DNA of 23,651 nt, from NCBI GenBank assembly GCA_900538365.1, contig UPXT01000032.1, positions 1 through 23,651 of the forward strand, given 5' to 3'. Position numbers and translations under genes: made by a program. Of the stretch, positions 7,218 to 14,661 are shown piece by piece. The notes under the pieces are model-generated. The model saw only the letters and a list, made by a program, of their open reading frames with translations. It had not been told where the DNA came from and did not search any database. This stretch comes from an uncultured Acidaminococcus sp. GTDB lineage: Bacteria; Bacillota; Negativicutes; Acidaminococcales; Acidaminococcaceae. Numbering within the stretch: the first letter of the stretch is position 1; each line of letters opens with the position of its first letter.

Positions 7218-8636
7218 ATGAGTCAAGCCGTTAATGAAAAGCAGAAAGAACGCTCCCTTCATGCGTTAAATCCAATGGTCCTGCTTGCTCTGATTGTATT
7301 TCTTTGTTTTCTCGCTTCTTATGTTGTTCCTGCAGGGGAATATGCCCGAATCCTTGATCCCGTGATTAACAAGGAAATCGTTGATCCTGCTTCCTTTTCT
7401 TATGTGCAGCAAAAGCCCGTTTCTTTTTTCTTTCTCCTTCAATCCCTGACCTTAGGGCTGCAAAATGCAGCAGAAATCATCTCTTTTCTTTTCATTATTG
7501 GCGGCACTTTTGCTATTATGGAGGCAACAGGCGCCATTGGAGCTGGATTATCCAACATTGTCCGTAAGATGAAGGGCCGTGAGCTCTTGATGATTCCTGT
7601 CTGCATGGTCCTTTTTGGGATGGGGTCCTGTTTTGCCGGGAATTTCGAAGAATTCCTCGCCTTCATTCCTCTCGTCATTGGTATTACGGTTGCCATGGGA
7701 TTTGATTCCCTGACAGGGATTGGCATCGTCTTTTGTGCAGCTGCTTCTGGATACGCAGGTGCTGTGACCAATCCTTTTACGGTGGGCGTTGCCCAAGGCA
7801 TTGCAGGGCTGCCTTTATTTTCCGGACTGCAGCTGCGTCTTGCCCTGTTTGCAGCTCTGATCTTGGTATCGATTGGCTACGTGACTTGGTATGCGCACCG
7901 CATTAAAAAACATCCCGAACGCTCATCGGTCCATGAGGAAGACCTGAAGTATAACAGGACTTTGGAAGCTGAAGAAGTTCCCCATATGACAACACGTCAT
8001 AAAATGGTTCTTTTGATGTTTGTCCTTACCATTGCTGCCGTTATCGTGGGCGTCTTGAAATTTGACTTTTATATCAACGAAATGGCTGGACTCTTTCTAT
8101 TCTGTGGAATCGTCAGTGGCATCATTGGCGGCCTTTCAGCTGGTGAAATTGCCGATGCTTTTCTCAAGGGATGTGGGAACCTGCTATTTGCCAATATTGT
8201 CATAGGCATGTGCAATGCCGCGACGATCATCATGCAGGAAGCTCATATCATGGATACAATCATCTATTTTCTGGCTGGACTGTTAAATGGGCTGCCTCCA
8301 GTCCTGACGGCTTGCGGAATGTTTGTAATCCAAGATATCTTTAACATCCTGGTTCCTTCGGGAAGTGGCCAGGCTGCGATTACAATGCCGCTTATGGCTC
8401 CTTTAGCTGATCTTATTGGCGTGACCCGTCAGACCGCCGTCCTTGCCTTTCAGATGGGAGATGCCTTCACAAACGTCCTTGCTCCGACCAGTGGAGAAGT
8501 TGTTGCCGCCTGTGCTATGGCCCGTATTTCCTTTGGAAAGTGGTTCCGCTGGCTTCTGCCGCTTTTTGGATTGTGGTGGCTGGTTGCCTTTATCTTCCTC
8601 ACCATTGCTGTAAAGATTCGCTATGGCCCATTTTAA
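7218..8636 (+). CDS. YfcC-family (DcuC/AbgT-superfamily) carrier
   Basis: The 472-residue membrane protein has about 12 transmembrane segments. It resembles YfcC of the C4-dicarboxylate anaerobic carrier family (Pfam DcuC) within the ion transporter superfamily. Family signatures include ASYVVPAGEY early on, NPFTVGVAQGIAGLP from residue 185, and the helix-loop SGSGQAAITMPLMAPLADLIG late in the protein. Two adjacent ATGs (7215, 7218) follow GAGGTG. The second gives the better 7-base spacing; an upstream frame extension to 7167 lacks a site. The stop codon overlaps the ribosome site of the downstream dipeptidase, so the two are translated as an operon. Partnership with a dipeptidase suggests import of a dipeptide or amino acid; known family members also carry carboxylates. 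The substrate is inferred. Confidence 0.9.
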   Translation: MSQAVNEKQKERSLHALNPMVLLALIVFLCFLASYVVPAGEYARILDPVINKEIVDPASFSYVQQKPVSFFFLLQSLTLGLQNAAEIISFLFIIGGTFAIMEATGAIGAGLSNIVRKMKGRELLMIPVCMVLFGMGSCFAGNFEEFLAFIPLVIGITVAMGFDSLTGIGIVFCAAASGYAGAVTNPFTVGVAQGIAGLPLFSGLQLRLALFAALILVSIGYVTWYAHRIKKHPERSSVHEEDLKYNRTLEAEEVPHMTTRHKMVLLMFVLTIAAVIVGVLKFDFYINEMAGLFLFCGIVSGIIGGLSAGEIADAFLKGCGNLLFANIVIGMCNAATIIMQEAHIMDTIIYFLAGLLNGLPPVLTACGMFVIQDIFNILVPSGSGQAAITMPLMAPLADLIGVTRQTAVLAFQMGDAFTNVLAPTSGEVVAACAMARISFGKWFRWLLPLFGLWWLVAFIFLTIAVKIRYGPF

Positions 8637-8650
8637 AGGAGGAAGAGGCA

Positions 8651-10129
8651 ATGAACCAAAACAAGATATCCCTGGATACTCTCCAAAAGGAAGCGGTGTT
8701 CAGCCATTTCTTTGCCCTCTGCCGGATTCCCCATAACTCCCATGAAGAAAAAAATCTCAGTGATGCTATCTGGACATGGGCCAAAGCAAAAGGCATGGCG
8801 GTCTGGCAGGATGAACGAAATAACCTGCTCCTGCGGCGGGATGCCTCACCGGATGCCCGCCAAAAGCCGGGTCTCATTATGCAGGCCCACATGGATATGG
8901 TCTGTGAAAAGGCACCCCATGTGGTTCATGATTTTCAAAAAGATCCCCTTGTCCTTGAAGTTAGTGGTGATTTACTGGGAACCGGCGGACGGACAACACT
9001 GGGAGCTGATGATGGCATTGGCGTAGCTTTAGGGCTTGCCATCATGGAACATCCGCCTGCTTCCCATCCTGAGCTGGAACTGCTTCTTACAACGGATGAA
9101 GAAGATACCTTCAGCGGTGCAGCTGCTGTCGATTTTTCTAGGATTCATGGCCGCCAGCTTCTTAATCTTGATCATGCCCGGGAAGGGCAGGCCATCGTTG
9201 GAAGCGCAGGGGGCATGGGGGTCTGTTGCCAAAAGCACGTCCAATTGGAATCCGTTCAGAAAGAGGATCGATTCATCTGTCTTTCCATAGACGGTATGGT
9301 GGGCGGCCATTCTGGGGAAGATATCCATCGCGGAAGGGGAAGTGCCATTTCTTTATTGGGAAGATGGTTGGAGGCAGCAGGAAAAACGGCTCCTTTTCGT
9401 CTTGCCCAGCTTAAGGGCGGTACCTTCCGTCTTGCCATAGCTCGTGAAGCAAGGGCTGTCATTGCTGTGGATAAAGTTGCGGAACCTGCGGTTGTAGAGA
9501 CCCTTGAATCAGCAAGGAACCATATCCTTTCTGAATATAAGGAAACAAATCCGGAAATGAGGATGCACATCGAGGCCACATCAATAGACAGGATTTCCGT
9601 CATTTCAGCAAGGGACAGTAAACTCACGACAGCATTCCTTCTGCTTGCCCCACAAGGAATCCTTGAAATGGAAGGCCTGGATCACTTTTGCGTCAGGTCC
9701 AGCGCAAATCTGGGAGAACTGACTTTTGATGAAAAAAAGAAATGTGTCAAAGGGATTATAGAACTGCGTTCTTCGGCCATTATGGGGGCTGAAGCGATGT
9801 ATGGAAAGATTGAGGCACTCATGCATCTTGTTGAGGGCAGCTGTACCACTTTTAGTCCGTATCCAGCCTGGCCTTACCGGAAAAAATCTTCTCTGCGGGA
9901 AAAGGTTAGGAAAACGTATGAGACCCTAAGGCAGGACTCCCTTCTTGTCACACCTGTTCACTGCGGTTTGGAGTGCGGATTTTTTGTTGCTGCTTGCCCT
10001 GACCTTGACTGTGTCTCCGTGGGGCCCGATATCTTTGACCTGCATTCACCTCAAGAGAGGCTAAGTATTTCTTCGACGCTTCGGGTGGAGCACTTCCTGC
10101 GGGAGCTCATCAAGGAACTGGCTCGATAA
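8651..10129 (+). CDS. pepD: Aminoacyl-histidine dipeptidase 2 (peptidase family M20C, PepD-like)
   Basis: The 492-residue paralogue of the dipeptidase at 1207-2688 has every metal and catalytic residue at the same place: H80 (QAHMDM), D120 (LGADDGIG), E150/E151 (TTDEEDT), D174 (LNLDH), H220 (GGHSGEDIHRGRG) and H465 (DLHSPQE). The chosen ATG has AAAGGAGG eight bases ahead, overlapping the carrier's stop; the frame is open further upstream only inside the carrier gene. As last gene of the TetR2-carrier-dipeptidase unit, it probably hydrolyses what the carrier brings in. The enzyme is cytoplasmic and needs divalent metal. Which of the two copies is the housekeeping one cannot be told from sequence. 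Confidence 0.95.
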   Translation: MNQNKISLDTLQKEAVFSHFFALCRIPHNSHEEKNLSDAIWTWAKAKGMAVWQDERNNLLLRRDASPDARQKPGLIMQAHMDMVCEKAPHVVHDFQKDPLVLEVSGDLLGTGGRTTLGADDGIGVALGLAIMEHPPASHPELELLLTTDEEDTFSGAAAVDFSRIHGRQLLNLDHAREGQAIVGSAGGMGVCCQKHVQLESVQKEDRFICLSIDGMVGGHSGEDIHRGRGSAISLLGRWLEAAGKTAPFRLAQLKGGTFRLAIAREARAVIAVDKVAEPAVVETLESARNHILSEYKETNPEMRMHIEATSIDRISVISARDSKLTTAFLLLAPQGILEMEGLDHFCVRSSANLGELTFDEKKKCVKGIIELRSSAIMGAEAMYGKIEALMHLVEGSCTTFSPYPAWPYRKKSSLREKVRKTYETLRQDSLLVTPVHCGLECGFFVAACPDLDCVSVGPDIFDLHSPQERLSISSTLRVEHFLRELIKELAR

Positions 10130-10142
10130 TCAATATATGGGT

Positions 10143-10178
10143 AGGAGCGATCGTGAAGACCATGATCGCTCCTTTTTG
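10143..10178 (+). terminator. Terminator of the TetR2 operon
   Basis: AGGAGCGATC/GATCGCTCCT is a 10-bp perfect stem with an 11-nt loop, followed by a T-rich tract (TTTTGGTTTT). It begins 14 bases after the dipeptidase stop codon. Confidence 0.85.
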
Positions 10179-10370
10179 GTTTTGGGACTATGCAAATAAG
10201 GACCTCAGGCCAAAGGGCTGATGCCGTTTGTGGCACCAGTTTCACTTTTCATTGAAAAGAATGAGCGCGATTGCTTTTTTTTGCTCCGGCGCAGGTGCGA
10301 AAAACATGTTTGAAGGTGAATGAAACAATTGTTTTTCTAAGGACATCGAACCCTCAGAAAAACCTGCAAT

Positions 10371-10583
10371 TCATCTCACCACCTATAGAGGCGGGAGACT
10401 TCTTGCAGGATTGGTTAAATTCACATCTCCTCCCGTAGGGCAGTTTGATGGGACCGCGCCTTCGTGCTTTTACCTACAACTCACAACGAGCTCCATCCCA
10501 AATGGAGGACGGTTGAGTCTTTAATAGACTACGAGCTTCCTGCATAAACATATCTTTACAAGGATAGTGGGCCAGAACGGGTC
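10371..10583 (-). mobile_element. Possible decayed IS200/IS605-type 3' end
   Basis: No intact gene lies between 10180 and 10585. On the minus strand this part has the look of an IS200/IS605 right end: a closing hairpin CCGCCT-CTAT-AGGTGG (one G-T pair, near 10380) behind an AGAAGTCTCC segment. Further hairpins are at 10491-10507 (CTCCAT/ATGGAG) and 10516-10530 (AGTCT/AGACT). One frame reads through with a single TAG stop before ending near the hairpin. No catalytic TnpB motif is visible and no left end was found. The call rests on general resemblance, so it is weak. An ordinary structured 3' UTR of LysR1 is an alternative. Confidence 0.28.
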
Positions 10584-10585
10584 CA

Positions 10586-11518
10586 TCACCTAGGCGCAAT
10601 TTGTGCACCAAGTAACCGGTTTCGGATCTCTTTGGCCAAGGTCCGCATTTTCTTTTCCTTGAACCTTGTTCCGAGGTAGGCAATGCCGATGCGGCGCTGG
10701 GCCTTTTTTGAAGCGAGGGGGTAGAAGCGGACGTTGCTGTCTTTTTTTGTCAGCACAGGCAGCAGGGTAGAGGGCAGGAAGGCGACGCCGTAGTTATGGC
10801 TTACGAGGGAGTAGACGGTATCAAGGTTATCCGATTCGTAGATGGCTTTGGGGAAAAAGTCATATTCCCGGCAGAGGCGCTGCGTCAGGTCATGGAACTT
10901 GAGGCCTTTGCGGAGCATGACAAAGGGCAGGTCCCGAAAGGGTGCAAGGTTGAGGCTCTTTCCGTCCCAGGCGTGCCCAATGAGGGCTGCTGCGTCCTTA
11001 TTTTCCGCCGCATGGGCAAAATAGACTTCTTCCTCATAGATCGGCACGAAATTTATGTCCTCATGATGGATGGGTTCAGGGAAAAAGGCCAGATCAAGGC
11101 GCCCTTTGAGAATTTCTTCTTCAAGATGGTCGCTGGACCCTTCGATGATTTCTACATGGTGGTCCGAGGCCGTGCTGCGCAGGACGTCGAGCATGGGCAC
11201 AAGAAGGTACTTGCCGTAAAACTGGGAGGCCCCGACGGTAATGCCTTCTTTTTTGCCCCAGCGATAAGCCGCCATTTCCTTTTCAAGACCGCTGATGGCA
11301 GAAAGGATGACACGGCCTTTTTTTACGAAGGTAACGCCAGCCGGCGTAAGTCTCAGGCCCTGTGAGCCGCGCAGAAAAAGGTCACAGCCCAGGCGGTTCT
11401 CGACGCGCCGCACGTACTGGCTGAGGGCAGGCTGGCTGACGGAAAGGTATTTGGCTGCTTCGGAAAAGCTGCCTTTTTCACTGATGACAATGACATACTG
11501 CAGTTCCCGGCTGTCCAC
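10586..11518 (-). CDS. LysR-family transcriptional regulator (LysR1)
   Basis: The 310-residue protein is a standard LysR regulator. The winged helix-turn-helix is at residues 1-60 (FSEAAKYLSVSQPALSQYVR), followed by a linker helix and a two-lobe substrate-binding domain (VGASQFYGKYLLVPML to VSHNYGVAFLPSTLLP). Translation starts at a GTG (11516-11518) with GAGGTG five bases ahead. It is divergent from the aconitase operon with a 21-bp palindrome between them, the classic LysR activator arrangement. It is probably the activator of aconitase-lactonase-carrier expression and responds to an organic acid. LysR2 (16320-17294) is a related protein; both begin MDSR(E/D)LxYV. Confidence 0.95.
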   Translation of the reverse strand: MDSRELQYVIVISEKGSFSEAAKYLSVSQPALSQYVRRVENRLGCDLFLRGSQGLRLTPAGVTFVKKGRVILSAISGLEKEMAAYRWGKKEGITVGASQFYGKYLLVPMLDVLRSTASDHHVEIIEGSSDHLEEEILKGRLDLAFFPEPIHHEDINFVPIYEEEVYFAHAAENKDAAALIGHAWDGKSLNLAPFRDLPFVMLRKGLKFHDLTQRLCREYDFFPKAIYESDNLDTVYSLVSHNYGVAFLPSTLLPVLTKKDSNVRFYPLASKKAQRRIGIAYLGTRFKEKKMRTLAKEIRNRLLGAQIAPR

Positions 11519-11530
11519 GAAATCACCTCA

Positions 11531-11598
11531 TCTATAATGTAATATTATAGATATATCATAAGCAAATATTATACGAAAGGCAAGCCCTATGGTAGGAT
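11531..11598 (+). promoter_or_regulatory. LysR box and promoter of the aconitase operon
   Basis: TCTATAAT (11531-11538) and ATTATAGA (11544-11551) form a perfect inverted repeat around GTAAT, an AT-rich LysR-type recognition site. Downstream, TTATAC (11569-11574) and TAGGAT (11593-11598) are 18 bp apart as weak -35/-10 elements, as expected for an activator-dependent promoter. On the opposite strand TATAAT (11567-11572) could drive LysR1. A similar segment recurs at 16145-16177. Confidence 0.6.
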
Positions 11599-11644
11599 AT
11601 TTTCAGAATCCTTTGATATTGATTGCCTAAGAAAGGGGAGTTTC

Positions 11645-13594
11645 ATGATGAAAGATAATTTAGCGCGTAAATTGATCCGCCGCCATTTGGCTGCACCCAG
11701 TAACATGCTCCCGGGCAGTGAAATCAGCCTGACCGTTGACCATACCCTTACCCATGACATCAATGCCGTCATGGCCTATCTAGCCTTTGAGGCCCTTGAT
11801 GTGCCCCGCGTCAAGACGAAGCTGTCCGTAAGCTACATTGACCATAACCTTCTGCAGATCGATAACAAGACGCCGGACGACCACATTTATCTCCAGACCC
11901 TTGCCAAAAAATATGGCCTAGTCCTTTCCAAAGCGGGCAACGGCATCTGCCATACCCTGCACTGCAGCCGTTTTGCCAAACCGGGCCTGCTCCTTTTGGG
12001 CGGCGACAGCCATACCCCAAGCTGCGGTGCTGTGGGCATGCTTTCCATCGGTGTAGGCGGGATGGATATTGCCACGGCCCTTGCTGGCTTTCCTTATGTC
12101 CTGAAGATGCCTCAAATTGTCAAGGTGAACCTGACGGGCCATCTGCGTGCTGGGGTGGCGGCAAAGGATATCGTCCTTGAAATGCTGCGCCGCGTTTCCG
12201 TCAAGGGCGGCACGGGAAAAATCTTTGAATATGTGGGCGAAGGGGCAAAAACCCTTTCTGTACCGGAACGCATGACCATTACCAATATGGGTGCTGAAAT
12301 GAATGCCACCACATCCCTTTTCCCTGCAGACGAGGTGGTCCGTGAGTACCTGAGAGCCCAGGGAAGGGAAGGGGACTTTGAAGAAATCCTACCTGATGAA
12401 GGCTGCTCTTATGATGAAGAAATCAATATCGACCTGTCAGCCTTGGAGCCGCTCATTGCCCTGCCTCATCTGCCCGATCATGTCGTAACCGTTAAAGAGG
12501 CGCCGAAAGTGCCCGTGAACCAGGTCTTTATCGGCAGCTGCACCAACGGTTCCTACAGCGACTTCAAAAAAGCGGCTGCTGTTCTTAAGGGTCACCAAGT
12601 CGCTGAAAGCGTGAGCCTTGTCTGTGGCATCAGTTCCCGCCAGATTTATCTCAAACTCATGGAAGACGGCGTAATCGGAGACCTCCTGAATGCCGGTGCC
12701 CGCATCTTGGAACTTTCCTGCGGCCCTTGCTGCGGCATTGGCTGTGCCCCCAATTCCAAGGGTGTTTCCGTCCGTACGTCCAACCGCAACTTCAAAGGCC
12801 GCAGTTCCACGCCTGACGCGTCCCTTTATCTTGTAAGCCCTGAAACGGCCGCGGCAACGGCTGTCAAAGGCGTCTTTGCGGCCGCTGACGAAGTGATGGA
12901 CGATGTGTCCGTTCTTTCTTCCATCAAGGAGCCTGAAACGTATCCTGTAAACGACAGCCTGTTCCTCCAGCCGGCGCCGGAAGGAAATGATGTGGAAATC
13001 GTCCGCGGCCCCAACATCAAGCCGCTGCCTGTGGCAGATCCTCCGGAAGATGCGCTCACGGCCCGTGTCAGCCTGAAAGCCCGCGACAATGTATCGACCG
13101 ATGATATTACGCCGGCAAGTGCCGAGTTTTCTTCCATGCGCTCCAACATGCCCGCCATGGCCCAGTACGCCTACTGCCGCTATGACCCGGATTTTGCCAA
13201 ACGGGCCCAGGCCATGAAAAAGAGCTTCATCATCGGCGGCAGCAACTATGGACAGGGCTCGAGCCGCGAACATGCGGCCATTACGCCCATGTACCTTGGC
13301 GTCAAGATGATCATTACGAAAGGGTTTGCCCGCATCCATAAGAACAACCTCATCAATCACGGCGTCATCCCTGCCGTCTTTGCTGACCCGTCAGATTACG
13401 ATAAGATTGACCAGGAAGACGAACTAGCCATCGAAAACCTGCGGGAATCCTTGAAAAACCGCGAATTCATTGTGACGGACAAAACGAAGGGCTTTACCTT
13501 CAAGGCAAGACTCGAAGTGAGCGACCTTGAAGCTGATATCCTTCTTGCTGGCGGCAAACTGCGCTATACGAAAAAACTTTTGGCCAAAGCGTAG
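11645..13594 (+). CDS. Aconitate hydratase, Aquifex-type
   Basis: The 649-residue enzyme interconverts citrate, cis-aconitate and isocitrate. The three [4Fe-4S] ligands are present: C299 (GSCTNGS), C359 and C362 (CGPCCGIGC). Domains 1-3 occupy about residues 1-420, with GGDSHTPSCGAVG at 119-131. The C-terminal swivel domain carries GGSNYGQGSSREHAA and KGFARIHKNN. At about 650 residues it is shorter than AcnA or AcnB and fits the Aquifex-type group. Methylaconitate or homoaconitate activity cannot be excluded. ATGs at 11645 and 11648 both follow GGGGAG; the second has better spacing. It is first in an operon with a lactonase-family protein (15-base gap) and a MatC-like carrier, which suggests catabolic use of an imported tricarboxylate rather than only a housekeeping TCA role. 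Confidence 0.93.
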   Translation: MMKDNLARKLIRRHLAAPSNMLPGSEISLTVDHTLTHDINAVMAYLAFEALDVPRVKTKLSVSYIDHNLLQIDNKTPDDHIYLQTLAKKYGLVLSKAGNGICHTLHCSRFAKPGLLLLGGDSHTPSCGAVGMLSIGVGGMDIATALAGFPYVLKMPQIVKVNLTGHLRAGVAAKDIVLEMLRRVSVKGGTGKIFEYVGEGAKTLSVPERMTITNMGAEMNATTSLFPADEVVREYLRAQGREGDFEEILPDEGCSYDEEINIDLSALEPLIALPHLPDHVVTVKEAPKVPVNQVFIGSCTNGSYSDFKKAAAVLKGHQVAESVSLVCGISSRQIYLKLMEDGVIGDLLNAGARILELSCGPCCGIGCAPNSKGVSVRTSNRNFKGRSSTPDASLYLVSPETAAATAVKGVFAAADEVMDDVSVLSSIKEPETYPVNDSLFLQPAPEGNDVEIVRGPNIKPLPVADPPEDALTARVSLKARDNVSTDDITPASAEFSSMRSNMPAMAQYAYCRYDPDFAKRAQAMKKSFIIGGSNYGQGSSREHAAITPMYLGVKMIITKGFARIHKNNLINHGVIPAVFADPSDYDKIDQEDELAIENLRESLKNREFIVTDKTKGFTFKARLEVSDLEADILLAGGKLRYTKKLLAKA

Positions 13595-13609
13595 GAAAGG
13601 GGACACACC

Positions 13610-14650
13610 ATGTTTGCTTATGTAGGATGCAGAACGACAAAAAAACGTAATGCCCGGGGAAAAGGGATTTCCTGCTACGAAATGACCGATCATGGCGAGT
13701 GGACGCTCAAAGGGATAACAAAAATCCTTGAAAATCCATCCTTTCTCGCTTTTGACAGAACAAAATCCTTTCTTTATACGGTGCATGGCGATTATAACGA
13801 TGTGAGTGCTTTTAAGGTTGAAAATGACGGCAGCCTGACCTTCCTCAATACGGTCCGCGCCGAAGGCCGGAACCCTGTCTATATTACGCCAAGCCTCAAC
13901 AACAAGTTCCTTTTTGTGGCGACCCTCCAAGGCGGAGCCGTGGCAAGCCTGCCCATCCTGCCTGATGGGAAACTGGGCGCTGCCGTTTATGTAGAGCATC
14001 TTGAAGGCCTTGACGAAAACGGCGTGTCCCATGCCCATGAATGCCTCCTTGACCATACGGGGAAGTTCCTCCTTGTTCCTACGCAGGGACGCAAGATTGG
14101 CTATGAACGGGTATGGGTCCTGCGCGTCAACGACGAAACGGGCAAGCTGACCCGCGTTCATATCGAAGATGCCCGTACCTATGACGAGCCGCGCCACATT
14201 GACCTGACGCCGGACAATAAACGGGCCTATTTGGTGAACGAAAAAGGCAACAGCATGCGCTACTTTACCTTTGACGATACAACGGGCGTCCTTACGCCCC
14301 ATCAGGTGACGCCGACCCTGCCCGAAGACTATGTGGGCCAGGGCCAGGCAAGCGCCAGTCTCGTTCACCCAAGTGGCCGCTTTGTCTACGCTTCTAACCG
14401 GATCCATGAGAGCATCGCTGTCTATGGCATCGAAGAACCGAGCGGCTTTTTGCGCAGCCGCCAGTTCATTTCCTGCGAAGGCAAGACGCCGCGCTTTATG
14501 ACCTTCAGTCCTGACGCGACAGAACTTGTTGTGGCAAACGAAGACAGCGACACGCTGAAGTTCTTTGCCATCGATCCCGTAACGGGCCGTCTCACCTATA
14601 CTGGCAAAACGGTTCATACGGAAAGCCCGACGAGCATCGTCTTTAAGTGA
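13610..14650 (+). CDS. Lactonase-family seven-bladed beta-propeller protein
   Basis: The 346-residue protein belongs to the family containing bacterial 6-phosphogluconolactonase (YbhE/Pgl) and fungal carboxy-muconate cyclase (Pfam lactonase, PF10282). Blade motifs repeat through the chain: NPSFLAFDRTKSFLYTVH, SHAHECLLDHTGKFLLVPTQ, EPRHIDLTPDNKRAYLVNE, HPSGRFVYASNRIHESIAVY and KTPRFMTFSPDATELVVANE. The conserved H in SHAH, PRH and NR of SNRIHES are present. No signal peptide is seen, so it is cytoplasmic. AAAGGGG precedes the ATG; its stop overlaps the ribosome site of the next gene. Being between an aconitase and a tricarboxylate-like carrier, it probably acts on a lactone or unsaturated polycarboxylate of the same pathway, not on 6-phosphogluconolactone. 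That role is inference. Confidence 0.9.
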   Translation: MFAYVGCRTTKKRNARGKGISCYEMTDHGEWTLKGITKILENPSFLAFDRTKSFLYTVHGDYNDVSAFKVENDGSLTFLNTVRAEGRNPVYITPSLNNKFLFVATLQGGAVASLPILPDGKLGAAVYVEHLEGLDENGVSHAHECLLDHTGKFLLVPTQGRKIGYERVWVLRVNDETGKLTRVHIEDARTYDEPRHIDLTPDNKRAYLVNEKGNSMRYFTFDDTTGVLTPHQVTPTLPEDYVGQGQASASLVHPSGRFVYASNRIHESIAVYGIEEPSGFLRSRQFISCEGKTPRFMTFSPDATELVVANEDSDTLKFFAIDPVTGRLTYTGKTVHTESPTSIVFK

Positions 14651-14661
14651 GGTGAAGGCAT

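Noticed and set aside
10474..10683. 69-codon minus-strand frame overlapping the LysR1 end
   Set aside because: Half of it lies in another frame of LysR1 and it has no ribosome site. Its 3' part was kept only as weak support for the insertion-element remnant.
12437..13360. 307-codon open frame on the minus strand
   Set aside because: Antisense to aconitase, whose catalytic residues are all present; the opposite frame has no family features.
13424..14617. 397-codon open frame on the minus strand
   Set aside because: Antisense to the lactonase-family gene and the aconitase 3' end, low-complexity composition, no domain; a by-product of GC-rich codon bias.
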